DNA from: Mogibacterium sp.
GTDB lineage: Bacteria > Bacillota > Clostridia > Peptostreptococcales > Anaerovoracaceae
Direction of reading: 5' to 3'
Assembly: GCA_021442505.1 (NCBI GenBank)
Contig: JABUTC010000032.1
Span: 1 to 5,814, forward strand
DNA: 5,814 nt
The notes under the pieces are model-generated. The model saw only the letters and a list, made by a program, of their open reading frames with translations. It ran no database searches and was not told the DNA's origin. The stretch's first letter is position 1. The number at the start of each line of letters is the position of its first letter. Shown piece by piece: positions 1 to 5,314 of this stretch. The position numbers were made by a program, and so were the translations under genes.

Positions 1-123
1 TTTTTTTTTAATACTGTCACAAGCATATATAAACCTTGTTCAGTAAACACGTATGGATTACTTCTGGATTTTGAAACAGATCTGATTCCATCGACCGATT
101 GGTTGATTATTATAGATCTATAA
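1..123 (+). other. Left edge: open frame of unknown status ending just before the terminator
   Basis: No gene can be called with confidence here. Frame 1 is open from the window edge to a TAA at 121-123, which could be the last 40 codons of a gene entering from the left, and a stem-loop terminator starts six bases later. Against this, the first nine bases are all T, which looks more like a terminator tail than coding sequence, and the translation matches no family I recognise. A perfect 12-bp palindrome, TATAGATCTATA, lies at 111-122. This stretch may instead be the DNA flanking the end of the former integrative element. Confidence 0.2.
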
Positions 124-128
124 CAAAA

Positions 129-159
129 GAAGAAGCGGACTGACAGGTTCCGCTTCTTT
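129..159. terminator. Bidirectional stem-loop terminator
   Basis: The arm AAGAAGCGGA (130-139) pairs exactly with TCCGCTTCTT (149-158), and a G-T wobble at 129/159 extends the stem. The loop is 9 nt. A T-rich run follows on the plus strand (TTGTTTTC) and on the minus strand (CTTCTTTTGTTAT), so it can stop transcription both ways. It lies 8 nt past the stop of the recombinase relic and most likely ends the leftward operon. Confidence 0.8.
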
Positions 160-166
160 GTTTTCG

Positions 167-478
167 CTACGCTCGCTTTCGCAGGAGACAGCATGCCTCG
201 AGTGTTGTTTCAGATTCCAAGGGTAATTCTTTCACTTCCTCACCCTCAATGGGCACAAGGAAGTTGAACGCAATCCTCCTGATTCAACTGCCGTCCTTCC
301 GCTTTTCCGGGAACAGCTCAATACGCTTGATAAAGGCTTTCATGAACTCCTCCTGCTCTGCTTTCATTGCGGAATGGTAGACCTCGCCAAAGGCAAGCAA
401 AAGCCGATAGCTGTAGCCATCCGCCTAAATTGCCGTTGAAACGCGGGTGTAAATGTAGCATTTAGTCTGTTTCTTCAC
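167..478 (-). pseudogene. Large serine recombinase, internally deleted relic
   Basis: This is the remains of an integrative-element site-specific recombinase. Read from a GTG at 478 behind a good Shine-Dalgarno (AGGAGGTGA, 484-492), the frame gives KKQTKCYIYTRVSTAI, the usual N-terminus of clostridial large serine recombinases. It includes the Y-x-R-V-S motif whose Ser is the nucleophile. After a TAG at codon 18 and the residues ADGYS, the frame jumps straight to the family's C-terminal end: YRLLLAFGEVYHSAMKAE, then FIKRIELFPEKRKDGS, then RRIAFNFLVP and ESETTLE. A TGA at 284-286 stands where the family normally has Trp. The frame ends at TAG 167-169. Full-length relatives are about 500 residues, so some 400 codons are missing (catalytic core, recombinase domain, zinc ribbon and coiled coil). 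Both internal stops are single transitions from the expected codons (CAG to TAG, TGG to TGA). The product cannot recombine DNA. Family identification is from recall. Confidence 0.85.
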
Positions 479-522
479 TATCTTCACCTCCTGCGCAATC
501 CAATCCTTCTAATTTGACGTAG

Positions 523-732
523 TCAGTTTTCTTGATCGATAACTTCCACTATATCAGAAATATCGCAGCCTAGCGCCTTGCATATTTTCACCAGGACATC
601 CGTGTTGACATTTTCACCTTTTCCGAGCTTTGCAACTGTTGTATTGCTGATATCGGCCTGTTCCGAAAGGGCTTTTTTATTCATTTCCTTGTCGATCAGT
701 AGCTTCCAAAGTTTGTTGTAGGAAAGTCGCAC
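523..732 (-). CDS. Cro/C1-type (Xre) HTH transcriptional regulator, 69 aa
   Basis: A small DNA-binding protein that is essentially one helix-turn-helix domain. Residues about 7-63 fit the Cro/C1 pattern: ALSEQADISNTTVAKL forms the HTH, followed by VLVKICKALGCDISDIVEV, the usual helices 4 and 5 of this family. Short relatives of the YozG type often sit just upstream of serine recombinase genes on clostridial integrative elements, and here the recombinase relic begins 44 nt downstream. The start is a GTG that directly follows the TAA of the ATPase gene, and its Shine-Dalgarno lies inside the last ATPase codons, so translation of the two is probably coupled. It may be a leftover controller of the mobile element or the autoregulator of the defence operon; the promoter repeats at 3940-3957 are a candidate operator. 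One oddity: KLGKGENV replaces the more usual K(W/L)xxGxxP turn. Confidence 0.85.
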   Translation of the reverse strand: MRLSYNKLWKLLIDKEMNKKALSEQADISNTTVAKLGKGENVNTDVLVKICKALGCDISDIVEVIDQEN

Positions 733-2379
733 TTATTTATCCTCCTTTGTTTTCTTGTTCCAAGAGCGACCAAAGAGCTCGTTGCCGTCGGGTGACAGCC
801 TAAGAACGACAGAATCGTTCAGTATTTCCTGAGCTCTTTCAGTATATGATGTTTCTTTATCCATTGCGATGAAGACCTGTTTCTCCGTCTTTGAATACAT
901 CTCAAACAGCTTTTCAAGCACGATATCCTCAATCTGCTTCAGCATAAAGGAATCGTGTGCAACGGCTGGGAGCGCTGTCAATTTAAGCACTGCCAGATCA
1001 AACAGAATCAGACCTTTGTAACGAGATCCGGTACCTCTGTCGTTGGGAGTATCAAAGGCATAGTGACTGTCATCTTTGATATCGATGGTCGGAGCAGAAC
1101 GGTCCTCGTGATATACCGTTCTGTTGTACTCGTCCATTAGATTGTTCAGGTTGAAAGCAATAACGGAAAGCTCTGTTTTGAACACCTTGGCGATTTGTTC
1201 TCCTATATCAGCAACTTTCTGCCTCAGCCTTTGCCTTTCGTCGTAGTGTTTGTTTGCCTCCGTGAGGTTATTAAACCGCTGCATGGCATCTGAATAGCTG
1301 TCAAGTATCGCGCGGGAAACATCTGCAATAGTACTGACGTTTCTCAGCGCCTCCTCCTGCTTGCTGATCTCTTCCTCGGTCATGACAAGCAGTTCCTCAA
1401 GTTCCTTCTTTTTCTCCTTGAACTCGAAGGCAAGCGCCGTGGATAGCCCGGCGTGAAAGTTTTCAACCTCTCCAAGCGTTTTTGTATCCGCATTCGGGAA
1501 ATAGTGAAGAAGCTCCGAGAAATTGGTTTCTATCTGCCTTTTGGTTTGGCTCTCTTCGGAAAGAGAAGCAAGCTGCGCCTTGATACGGGTACGCTGTCTG
1601 CGAAGCTTTGAAAGAACACCTTTAATATCGGCAATACGCTTTGCCACAACGGAATCCACGTCCATCAGGCCGGCGCTGCTTTTTTCAGCCAGTTCCTCGA
1701 TTTCTGCCTGCAAACGCTCAATTTCTTTCGAATTGGCAGTGTATTCGCTTTTTGTTCTGGGGGCGGATATCTGATTGAATGAGATAGCGTTTTTATAAGT
1801 AGTCTCCTGTTTTTTTGCTTTTTCTTGCTCCTTGATGAAGGCGCTTATCACATCGTATTTGTCAAAAAGCTTGATCAGCTCCAGTATACCGTCTTTGTCG
1901 GGAGCTCGGTCACTGCTTTTCAGAGGGTGCCCCTCATCGCAGCACTCACGCAGATATACACGGAAATAGTTACCAACGGCACCGCGGAAGGACTGCTCGT
2001 TCGATTTTATCTGATACTTTTCGCGCAGGAATTTTCTGAATGTGTCGAGTGTGATCGTTTCCGTTTCTTTGTAATCGCTATCGCACTTAGAGACCTCGCT
2101 CTTGGTCATGGGAGAGCGTGAGAAGTAATACAGCTGTCCGTCAAACTCAAAACAAAACTGGATTGTATGCGGTCCCACGTTTGTCAGGACATCAGAAGCC
2201 TTGTCCGCATAGTCGTTTCCGCCGAATACGAAATCGATAATCATCAAAAAGGTTGATTTGCCGATGGAATTAGTACCGGATTCACTGCCGAGCACAGTAT
2301 TAAGGCCACTGTGAAAACGGATCGGATCACGGATAACACCGCCGCTCATGAATTTATCACAACGTATTTCCTTTAACAT
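733..2379 (-). CDS. ABC-3C system SMC-like ATPase, DUF2326 family, 548 aa
   Basis: The motor of an ABC-three-component conflict system: an SMC/Rad50-like ATPase expected to sense or hold DNA and to control the partner effector. From the ATG at 2379, residues 25-45 contain the Walker A loop GTNSIGKST (35-43) after LNTVLG. DFVFGG follows (49-54). Two coiled-coil arms run about 182-285 and 318-410 around a hinge-like segment with FPNADTKTLGEVENFHAGL (294-312). The DUF2326 C-terminal half of the ATPase holds RGTGSRYKG (448-456, signature-like), ILFDLAVL, LPAVAHDS (Walker B-like, 470-477) and KQVFIAMDK (500-508). All motifs are present, so it looks active. A longer frame reaches back to 2499, but that part is a shadow of the middle-component gene; the family starts at MLKEIRCDKF. 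The start overlaps the previous gene by 23 nt. A GGAGG lies 14 nt upstream, rather far, which suggests coupling. Confidence 0.88.
   Translation of the reverse strand: MLKEIRCDKFMSGGVIRDPIRFHSGLNTVLGSESGTNSIGKSTFLMIIDFVFGGNDYADKASDVLTNVGPHTIQFCFEFDGQLYYFSRSPMTKSEVSKCDSDYKETETITLDTFRKFLREKYQIKSNEQSFRGAVGNYFRVYLRECCDEGHPLKSSDRAPDKDGILELIKLFDKYDVISAFIKEQEKAKKQETTYKNAISFNQISAPRTKSEYTANSKEIERLQAEIEELAEKSSAGLMDVDSVVAKRIADIKGVLSKLRRQRTRIKAQLASLSEESQTKRQIETNFSELLHYFPNADTKTLGEVENFHAGLSTALAFEFKEKKKELEELLVMTEEEISKQEEALRNVSTIADVSRAILDSYSDAMQRFNNLTEANKHYDERQRLRQKVADIGEQIAKVFKTELSVIAFNLNNLMDEYNRTVYHEDRSAPTIDIKDDSHYAFDTPNDRGTGSRYKGLILFDLAVLKLTALPAVAHDSFMLKQIEDIVLEKLFEMYSKTEKQVFIAMDKETSYTERAQEILNDSVVLRLSPDGNELFGRSWNKKTKEDK
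741..747 (-). promoter_or_regulatory. Ribosome binding site of the HTH gene, inside the ATPase gene
   Basis: On the minus strand AAGGAGG stands 8 nt before the GTG at 732. It is made of the codons AAG-GAG-G near the 3' end of the upstream ATPase gene. A ribosome finishing the ATPase stops at TAA (735-733) directly in front of the GTG, so reinitiation or coupling is likely. This site fixes the GTG as the start. Confidence 0.75.
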
Positions 2380-2596
2380 AATGCAGTTTAACACCTCCCG
2401 GTAAAAGTTCAATATACCCAAGATAATACAGGCAGTCCAGTATATCCATATATTCGGAAACGCCGTCCAGCTTCTTCTCAAGCTTATTATACAAGTCAAG
2501 CACCGAAAGATCCTGACTCTCCAGTTCTTTCAAAACCAACGGAAACTTTGACAGAATGCTTTTGCGGTACGGAACCACTTTATTCGGAAATTTCAT
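2357..2596 (-). CDS. ABC-3C system middle component, 79 aa
   Basis: A small protein between effector and ATPase, the position and size of the middle component (MC) of ABC-3C systems. It starts MKFPNKVVPYRKSILSKFP, which I recognise as typical of one MC family, probably the one called MC7 (number not checked). The rest alternates helices and short strands (LVLKELESQDLSVLDLYNKL, then MDILDCLYYLGYIELLPGG), as in a winged-helix fold. MC proteins are thought to bridge the ATPase and the C-terminal domain of the effector. The ATG at 2596 overlaps the effector's 3' end by 17 nt. The frame stays open upstream to 2665, but that part lies inside the effector gene and lacks family features. No membrane segment or signal is seen. 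The role is inferred from family and position. Confidence 0.82.
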   Translation of the reverse strand: MKFPNKVVPYRKSILSKFPLVLKELESQDLSVLDLYNKLEKKLDGVSEYMDILDCLYYLGYIELLPGGVKLHYVKGNTL

Positions 2597-3806
2597 CAAA
2601 CACCTCGCAGTTCTGAACAAAGAACGAGATAACGGCGCTGATTGCCATATCATTCCGATGTTCAATAGGCAGATTTTCTTTGAGCCAGTCCGTCATATAC
2701 TCAAAAACAGCATCCTGCGACAAGCCTTCGCTTTTGATTTTTTGATATGCAAGACGAACCTCGCTCGCTATGCGGTCAAAAGTGCCGCTTTCTTTGCCAT
2801 CTATATCGGCAAAAAGACCTTCGATAAAACTGTAATAATGTGTTACGTCGTCCGTTACGGAATCGATCAGCAATTTATTGGTCGGCGCTATTTTTTGTCT
2901 TACCTTCAGTGCGTCCATGCGCAGCTCGGTAAGCTCTCCGGCTTTATCAATATTTATCATTCCGTTTACAACTTCGCTGATTTCAGACTCAATCGCAACA
3001 TCATCCATGCCTTGCCGCAGCTTATTTCGCTGCTGCAGGGTCTTTTTTATTTTCTGAAGGTGAATAAATTCTTCTTTTGTCGGTACGGAGAGATAGTCGG
3101 TTGAGCATTCTGAACACAGTGCAATCAGATTATCGGGATGATCGTAGTTGCCGTGCGTCTGCGAATGCTTACTGAAATCAAGGTACAAATCTCTGCTGAC
3201 ATCATTCGGGAAGATCTGCGTTATCTTGTAGCGTTTTACGTTCTTTCCCTTTCGACTACTAACCATAAGCGGGGCGCTGCACAACGGGCATTTATTACCT
3301 ACCTCAAGCAAAAGCAAGGTGTCCTGGTTCGTGGTATCGCCGCTTTCTGCTCTTATCTCGGAACTTGCAGAAAGCCCGGTCTGAATGGTGTCGTTTTCGT
3401 CGATTGCGGCTTCAAGAAAAGAGTGAAAACAATTCGCAGCAACCTCTGCGACGTTATCTATGTTGCACTCTATTCCGCATGAGGATAGTTGTGTGCAAAG
3501 GTTTTCACGAACATTATCATCCGTTTCTTCTATCAACTCAACAAAAGTACCCTTTTGAAAATGACTGATCATAAAGCGCGCAGCTGCTTTCGGAAGAACA
3601 CGATTGCCTTTATATATCTTTTTAGAGATATCCGCACCGCACAAAGTTGAAAACGGATAGTACTCGTCGTTTTCATCACGCTTGATTTCTTCATCCGTGT
3701 ACGGCTCGCTTACAAAAAGAGAAAACAACTCATACATAAAGTCAGGCTGCGATTTTTCTTCGCCGATATAGCAATTTAGTATTTTCAAATATTCGCAGAA
3801 TTTCAA
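2580..3806 (-). CDS. ABC-3C effector with degenerate HNH-like zinc domain, 408 aa
   Basis: First gene of the operon and the likely effector. Three parts can be seen. Residues 1-130 form a helical N-terminal region with DEEIKRDENDEYYPFS and KIYKGNRVLPKAAARFMISH, of unknown role. Residues 165-250 resemble an HNH nuclease: CPLC (173-176), YKITQIFP (193-200), HPDNLIALCSECS (223-235). Residues about 285-408 match the C-terminal domain that links ABC-3C effectors to the ATPase/MC pair, ending in the hallmark FFVQNCEVF (395-403). The zinc cysteines and the central Asn226 are kept, but the usual catalytic His is Gln197 and the His after the last Cys is Ser235, so cleavage by the normal mechanism is doubtful. 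The start is TTG: it is the first initiator in an upstream frame that stays open about 110 nt without ATG or GTG, and AGGGGG lies 8 nt before it. The cytoplasm is the expected site. Confidence 0.82.
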   Translation of the reverse strand: MKFCEYLKILNCYIGEEKSQPDFMYELFSLFVSEPYTDEEIKRDENDEYYPFSTLCGADISKKIYKGNRVLPKAAARFMISHFQKGTFVELIEETDDNVRENLCTQLSSCGIECNIDNVAEVAANCFHSFLEAAIDENDTIQTGLSASSEIRAESGDTTNQDTLLLLEVGNKCPLCSAPLMVSSRKGKNVKRYKITQIFPNDVSRDLYLDFSKHSQTHGNYDHPDNLIALCSECSTDYLSVPTKEEFIHLQKIKKTLQQRNKLRQGMDDVAIESEISEVVNGMINIDKAGELTELRMDALKVRQKIAPTNKLLIDSVTDDVTHYYSFIEGLFADIDGKESGTFDRIASEVRLAYQKIKSEGLSQDAVFEYMTDWLKENLPIEHRNDMAISAVISFFVQNCEVFDEISE

Positions 3807-3814
3807 AACCGTTG

Positions 3815-3820
3815 CCCCCT
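3815..3820 (-). promoter_or_regulatory. Ribosome binding site that sets the TTG start of the effector
   Basis: On the minus strand AGGGGG ends 8 nt before the TTG at 3806. No ATG or GTG exists in frame upstream, and the next in-frame ATG is at codon 24, so this site supports TTG as the true start. A weak site plus TTG suggests modest translation of the effector compared with the genes behind it. Confidence 0.6.
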
Positions 3821-3855
3821 GTCTCCATTTGTCCCTTTTGTATCTAACTGTCCCC
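3820..3855 (+). repeat. Three TGTCYCC direct repeats in the effector leader
   Basis: Plus-strand copies are TGTCTCC (3820-3826), TGTCCCT (3830-3836) and TGTCCCC (3849-3855). Their starts are 10 and 19 nt apart, close to one and two turns of the helix, so they face the same side. They lie in the untranslated leader of the effector gene, and the first overlaps its ribosome binding site. They could be operator half-sites, or a trace of a GGGGACA-type element end. No function is proven. Confidence 0.4.
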
Positions 3856-3933
3856 AGCTCGAAGGCTCTGACTTTATATACTGAGCCCAGAAAAAACGAG
3901 CTTAGGCTTACGGAACATCACTGTGTATTTTGT

Positions 3934-3962
3934 ATTATACCGCAAAATGCCGCAAAAATAAA
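3934..3962 (-). promoter_or_regulatory. Promoter of the leftward ABC-3C operon
   Basis: On the minus strand a perfect TATAAT (3939-3934) lies 17 nt from a poor -35 hexamer, TTTATT (3962-3957). The transcript would start near 3927, leaving a leader of about 120 nt before the TTG at 3806. The weak -35 and the repeats filling the spacer suggest a regulated promoter. Confidence 0.65.
3940..3957 (-). repeat. Tandem TTTTGCGG repeat in the promoter spacer, candidate operator
   Basis: The minus strand reads TTTTGCGG-CA-TTTTGCGG, two identical octamers with a 10-bp period, directly followed by TATAAT. They fill the space between -35 and -10. A protein bound there would block RNA polymerase. The HTH protein encoded at the end of the operon (523-732) is the obvious candidate binder, which would make a negative feedback loop, but this is inference from position. 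Confidence 0.55.
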
Positions 3963-4105
3963 TGTAACGTTTGCGTTCGCTAATGCACAGGAGGAAATTG
4001 CGTGATTTTTGATACCAGTTAGGTCATGGGCACCGATTAGAATGCCGCTGGCACTTCCGGGAGCGGAAGAAAAACATATTACATCTATTATATGAGGTTA
4101 TCGCT
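3963..4105 (+). other. Divergent intergenic region, no confident gene
   Basis: Between the operon promoter and the DUF4417 gene no intact gene is seen. A strong Shine-Dalgarno, AGGAGGAAATTGC, precedes a GTG at 4002 whose frame ends after six codons at TAG (4020-4022), so it is either a tiny leader peptide or the start of a lost gene. Another frame is open from about 4006 to a TGA at 4092-4094 and could encode the last ~28 residues of a broken gene; I do not recognise it. CCGCT (4045-4049) and AGCGG (4062-4066) can pair as a short hairpin. TATTAT at 4086-4091 is a possible -10 box, without a good -35. Confidence 0.4.
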
Positions 4106-4906
4106 ATGAGTTTTATCAATAATCACTTGTCGGGGAGTAATCCCGACTCAAATACTTCAGCAAAGGAGGCACATGCCTTGAACAATTCACAATTTTACAG
4201 TAAAATTAAAGTCCGCAAGGGTTGCAAAGACATCTGGAACGCTTATATGGCGGACGGGGCAAGCTTCTCGTCCAACGATATTCCTTTCTGCCCGACTACG
4301 GCAGAAGAACTCCCGCACGGCATAGTTACGTGGGAAGAAGCAAAGGCAATCTACAAGAAGAATATCTCTGTCAAAAGCGACTTTTTGTATGATGCGTTTG
4401 TCTGCTTCTACATTGACGATTACAAATTTGACGGGCCGCGCGGAATCTGGCACGATGCAGATCACGCGCTCGCTGTTCTTTGTCATTTTGCCGGAGTCGT
4501 CACACCTGACTTCTCCACTTATCAGGACTTTCCTGAGCCACTCAAACTCTACGCTACATACCGCATGCGTCTGATGGGCTACTGGCTCGGCAGAAGCGGC
4601 CTCGCCGTCATCAACAACGTACGCTGGGGTACAGAAGAAACATACCGCTACTGTTTTGATGGAATCCCGAAAAACAGCGTCGTATGTATAGGCGCGGTCG
4701 GCGGCAGTCCGCGTAAGTACGTTGACCGTAAGCGTTTTGAAGACGGGCTTGAAGAACTTGTGAAAGTTCTCTGTCCGCATACGATTATCGTTTATGGCTC
4801 TGCAAGTTATCCGTGCTTTGACAAGCTCATTGACCGTGGAATCAAAGTGATTTCATACCCCAGCCATACGGCTCAGGCGTTTGAAAGGGGGAAGTGGCAT
4901 GAGTAA
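4106..4906 (+). CDS. DUF4417 domain-containing protein, 266 aa (242 aa if started at 4178)
   Basis: A member of the DUF4417 family, found on phages and conjugative elements and of unknown biochemical role. From residue 36 on the family pattern is complete: RKGCKDIWNAYM (38-48), IPFCPTT (59-65), FYIDDYKFDGPR (101-112), TPDFSTYQDFPEPLKLY (133-149), NNVRWGTEETYRYCFDGIP (170-188) and HTIIVYGSASY (225-235). The protein looks intact, soluble and without a signal sequence. Two starts are possible. ATG 4106 has only GAGG before it, and its first 24-35 residues are low-complexity and not family-like. TTG 4178 has a perfect AAAGGAGG 8 nt upstream and begins close to where the family begins, so it may be the real start. 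The gene overlaps the toxin gene by 8 nt (ATGAGTAA), so the two are co-transcribed and probably coupled. A fragment of a second copy lies at 5653-5706. Confidence 0.85.
   Translation: MSFINNHLSGSNPDSNTSAKEAHALNNSQFYSKIKVRKGCKDIWNAYMADGASFSSNDIPFCPTTAEELPHGIVTWEEAKAIYKKNISVKSDFLYDAFVCFYIDDYKFDGPRGIWHDADHALAVLCHFAGVVTPDFSTYQDFPEPLKLYATYRMRLMGYWLGRSGLAVINNVRWGTEETYRYCFDGIPKNSVVCIGAVGGSPRKYVDRKRFEDGLEELVKVLCPHTIIVYGSASYPCFDKLIDRGIKVISYPSHTAQAFERGKWHE
4162..4169 (+). promoter_or_regulatory. Strong ribosome binding site inside the DUF4417 frame
   Basis: AAAGGAGG stands 8 nt before an in-frame TTG at 4178-4180. This is better than anything in front of the ATG at 4106. A small hairpin (TCGGG 4130-4134 with CCCGA 4142-4146) precedes it. 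If TTG is the start, transcription from TATTAT at 4086-4091 would leave a leader of about 80 nt; if ATG is the start, that promoter would leave almost no leader. Confidence 0.5.
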
Positions 4907-5312
4907 AGGTAGTTCTCATCTCTTTACGAATACCAGTGGCGAGGGCAAAGCACTTATTGCCGAGGTTCAAGCGAATGGCGATAAGATATCGCCTGAAAAG
5001 GTGGTCTTAATCACTCGTGATCCTAATGGCAAAATCATATGGCTTGAAACCGGAACCGAAAAATCAGGACTACAGCATATCATTAAAGAGCATGGTTCGC
5101 AATTTAACGGAAAAGGAATCAAAAACGAGGATATCCCGGACTACGTTCTTGAAGCCGTTCATCAGGGCCATGTTGTTGGTACCCAAGGGAAGCGTAATCC
5201 ACGAACGGTCTACGAATTCACTTATAACGGAAAAAAGCAACGTATCGCTATTCAAGTCAGCACAAATGGATATATTGTTAGTGCGAATCCCAAAGGTGTT
5301 AAGGAGGAATAA
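4899..5312 (+). CDS. Stand-alone BECR-fold RNase toxin domain (polymorphic toxin C-terminus), 137 aa
   Basis: Resembles the C-terminal toxin domain of CDI and polymorphic toxins with the barnase-EndoU-ColicinE5-RelE (BECR) fold, which cut RNA, often tRNA. Residues 4-9 are GSSHLF, a start I know from clostridial toxin tails. The core then reads KIIWLETG (45-52), GLQHIIKEHGSQF (57-69), GHVVGTQGKRNPRTVYEF (90-107) and IAIQVSTNGYIVSANP (116-131). Likely catalytic residues are His60, His65, Arg99 or Arg102, Tyr105 and Ser121/Thr122, by analogy with BECR enzymes; this is inference. There is no signal peptide, WXG/LXG or repeat region, so by itself it has no delivery module: it may be an orphan toxin module, an intracellular toxin, or a phage-type nuclease. 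ATG 4899 is chosen because GGGGG precedes it and it overlaps the DUF4417 stop; a TTG at 4881 would add six residues. The presumed immunity gene follows 2 nt later. Confidence 0.75.
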   Translation: MSKGSSHLFTNTSGEGKALIAEVQANGDKISPEKVVLITRDPNGKIIWLETGTEKSGLQHIIKEHGSQFNGKGIKNEDIPDYVLEAVHQGHVVGTQGKRNPRTVYEFTYNGKKQRIAIQVSTNGYIVSANPKGVKEE

Positions 5313-5314
5313 TC

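Noticed and set aside
78..85. Several short palindromes with AGATCT (78-85, 111-122, 5744-5753) as a possible repeat family
   Set aside because: Only the 6-8 bp core is shared, flanks differ, and the last copy is within transposase codons.
167..478. Stop-codon recoding: TAG stands where Gln is expected and TGA where Trp is expected in the recombinase relic
   Set aside because: Both are single transitions, most of the gene is deleted anyway, and the intact genes here end normally in TAA or TGA, so decay explains it.
2380..2499. 40-residue N-terminal extension of the ATPase frame, rich in Trp and Ile and looking like a membrane segment
   Set aside because: It lies entirely within the middle-component gene in another frame, and the ATPase family starts at MLKEIRCDKF (2379).
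2556..3104. 182-residue plus-strand frame inside the effector gene
   Set aside because: Antisense shadow; low-complexity, with no ribosome site and no recognisable domain.
4005..4064. Attenuator hairpin with a T-run ahead of the DUF4417 gene
   Set aside because: The only pairing (CCGCT with AGCGG) is 5 bp with a long loop and no following T-run.
4187..4780. 197-residue open frame on the minus strand opposite DUF4417
   Set aside because: A shadow of the intact DUF4417 gene; the translation has no family features, and the plus-strand gene accounts for the sequence.
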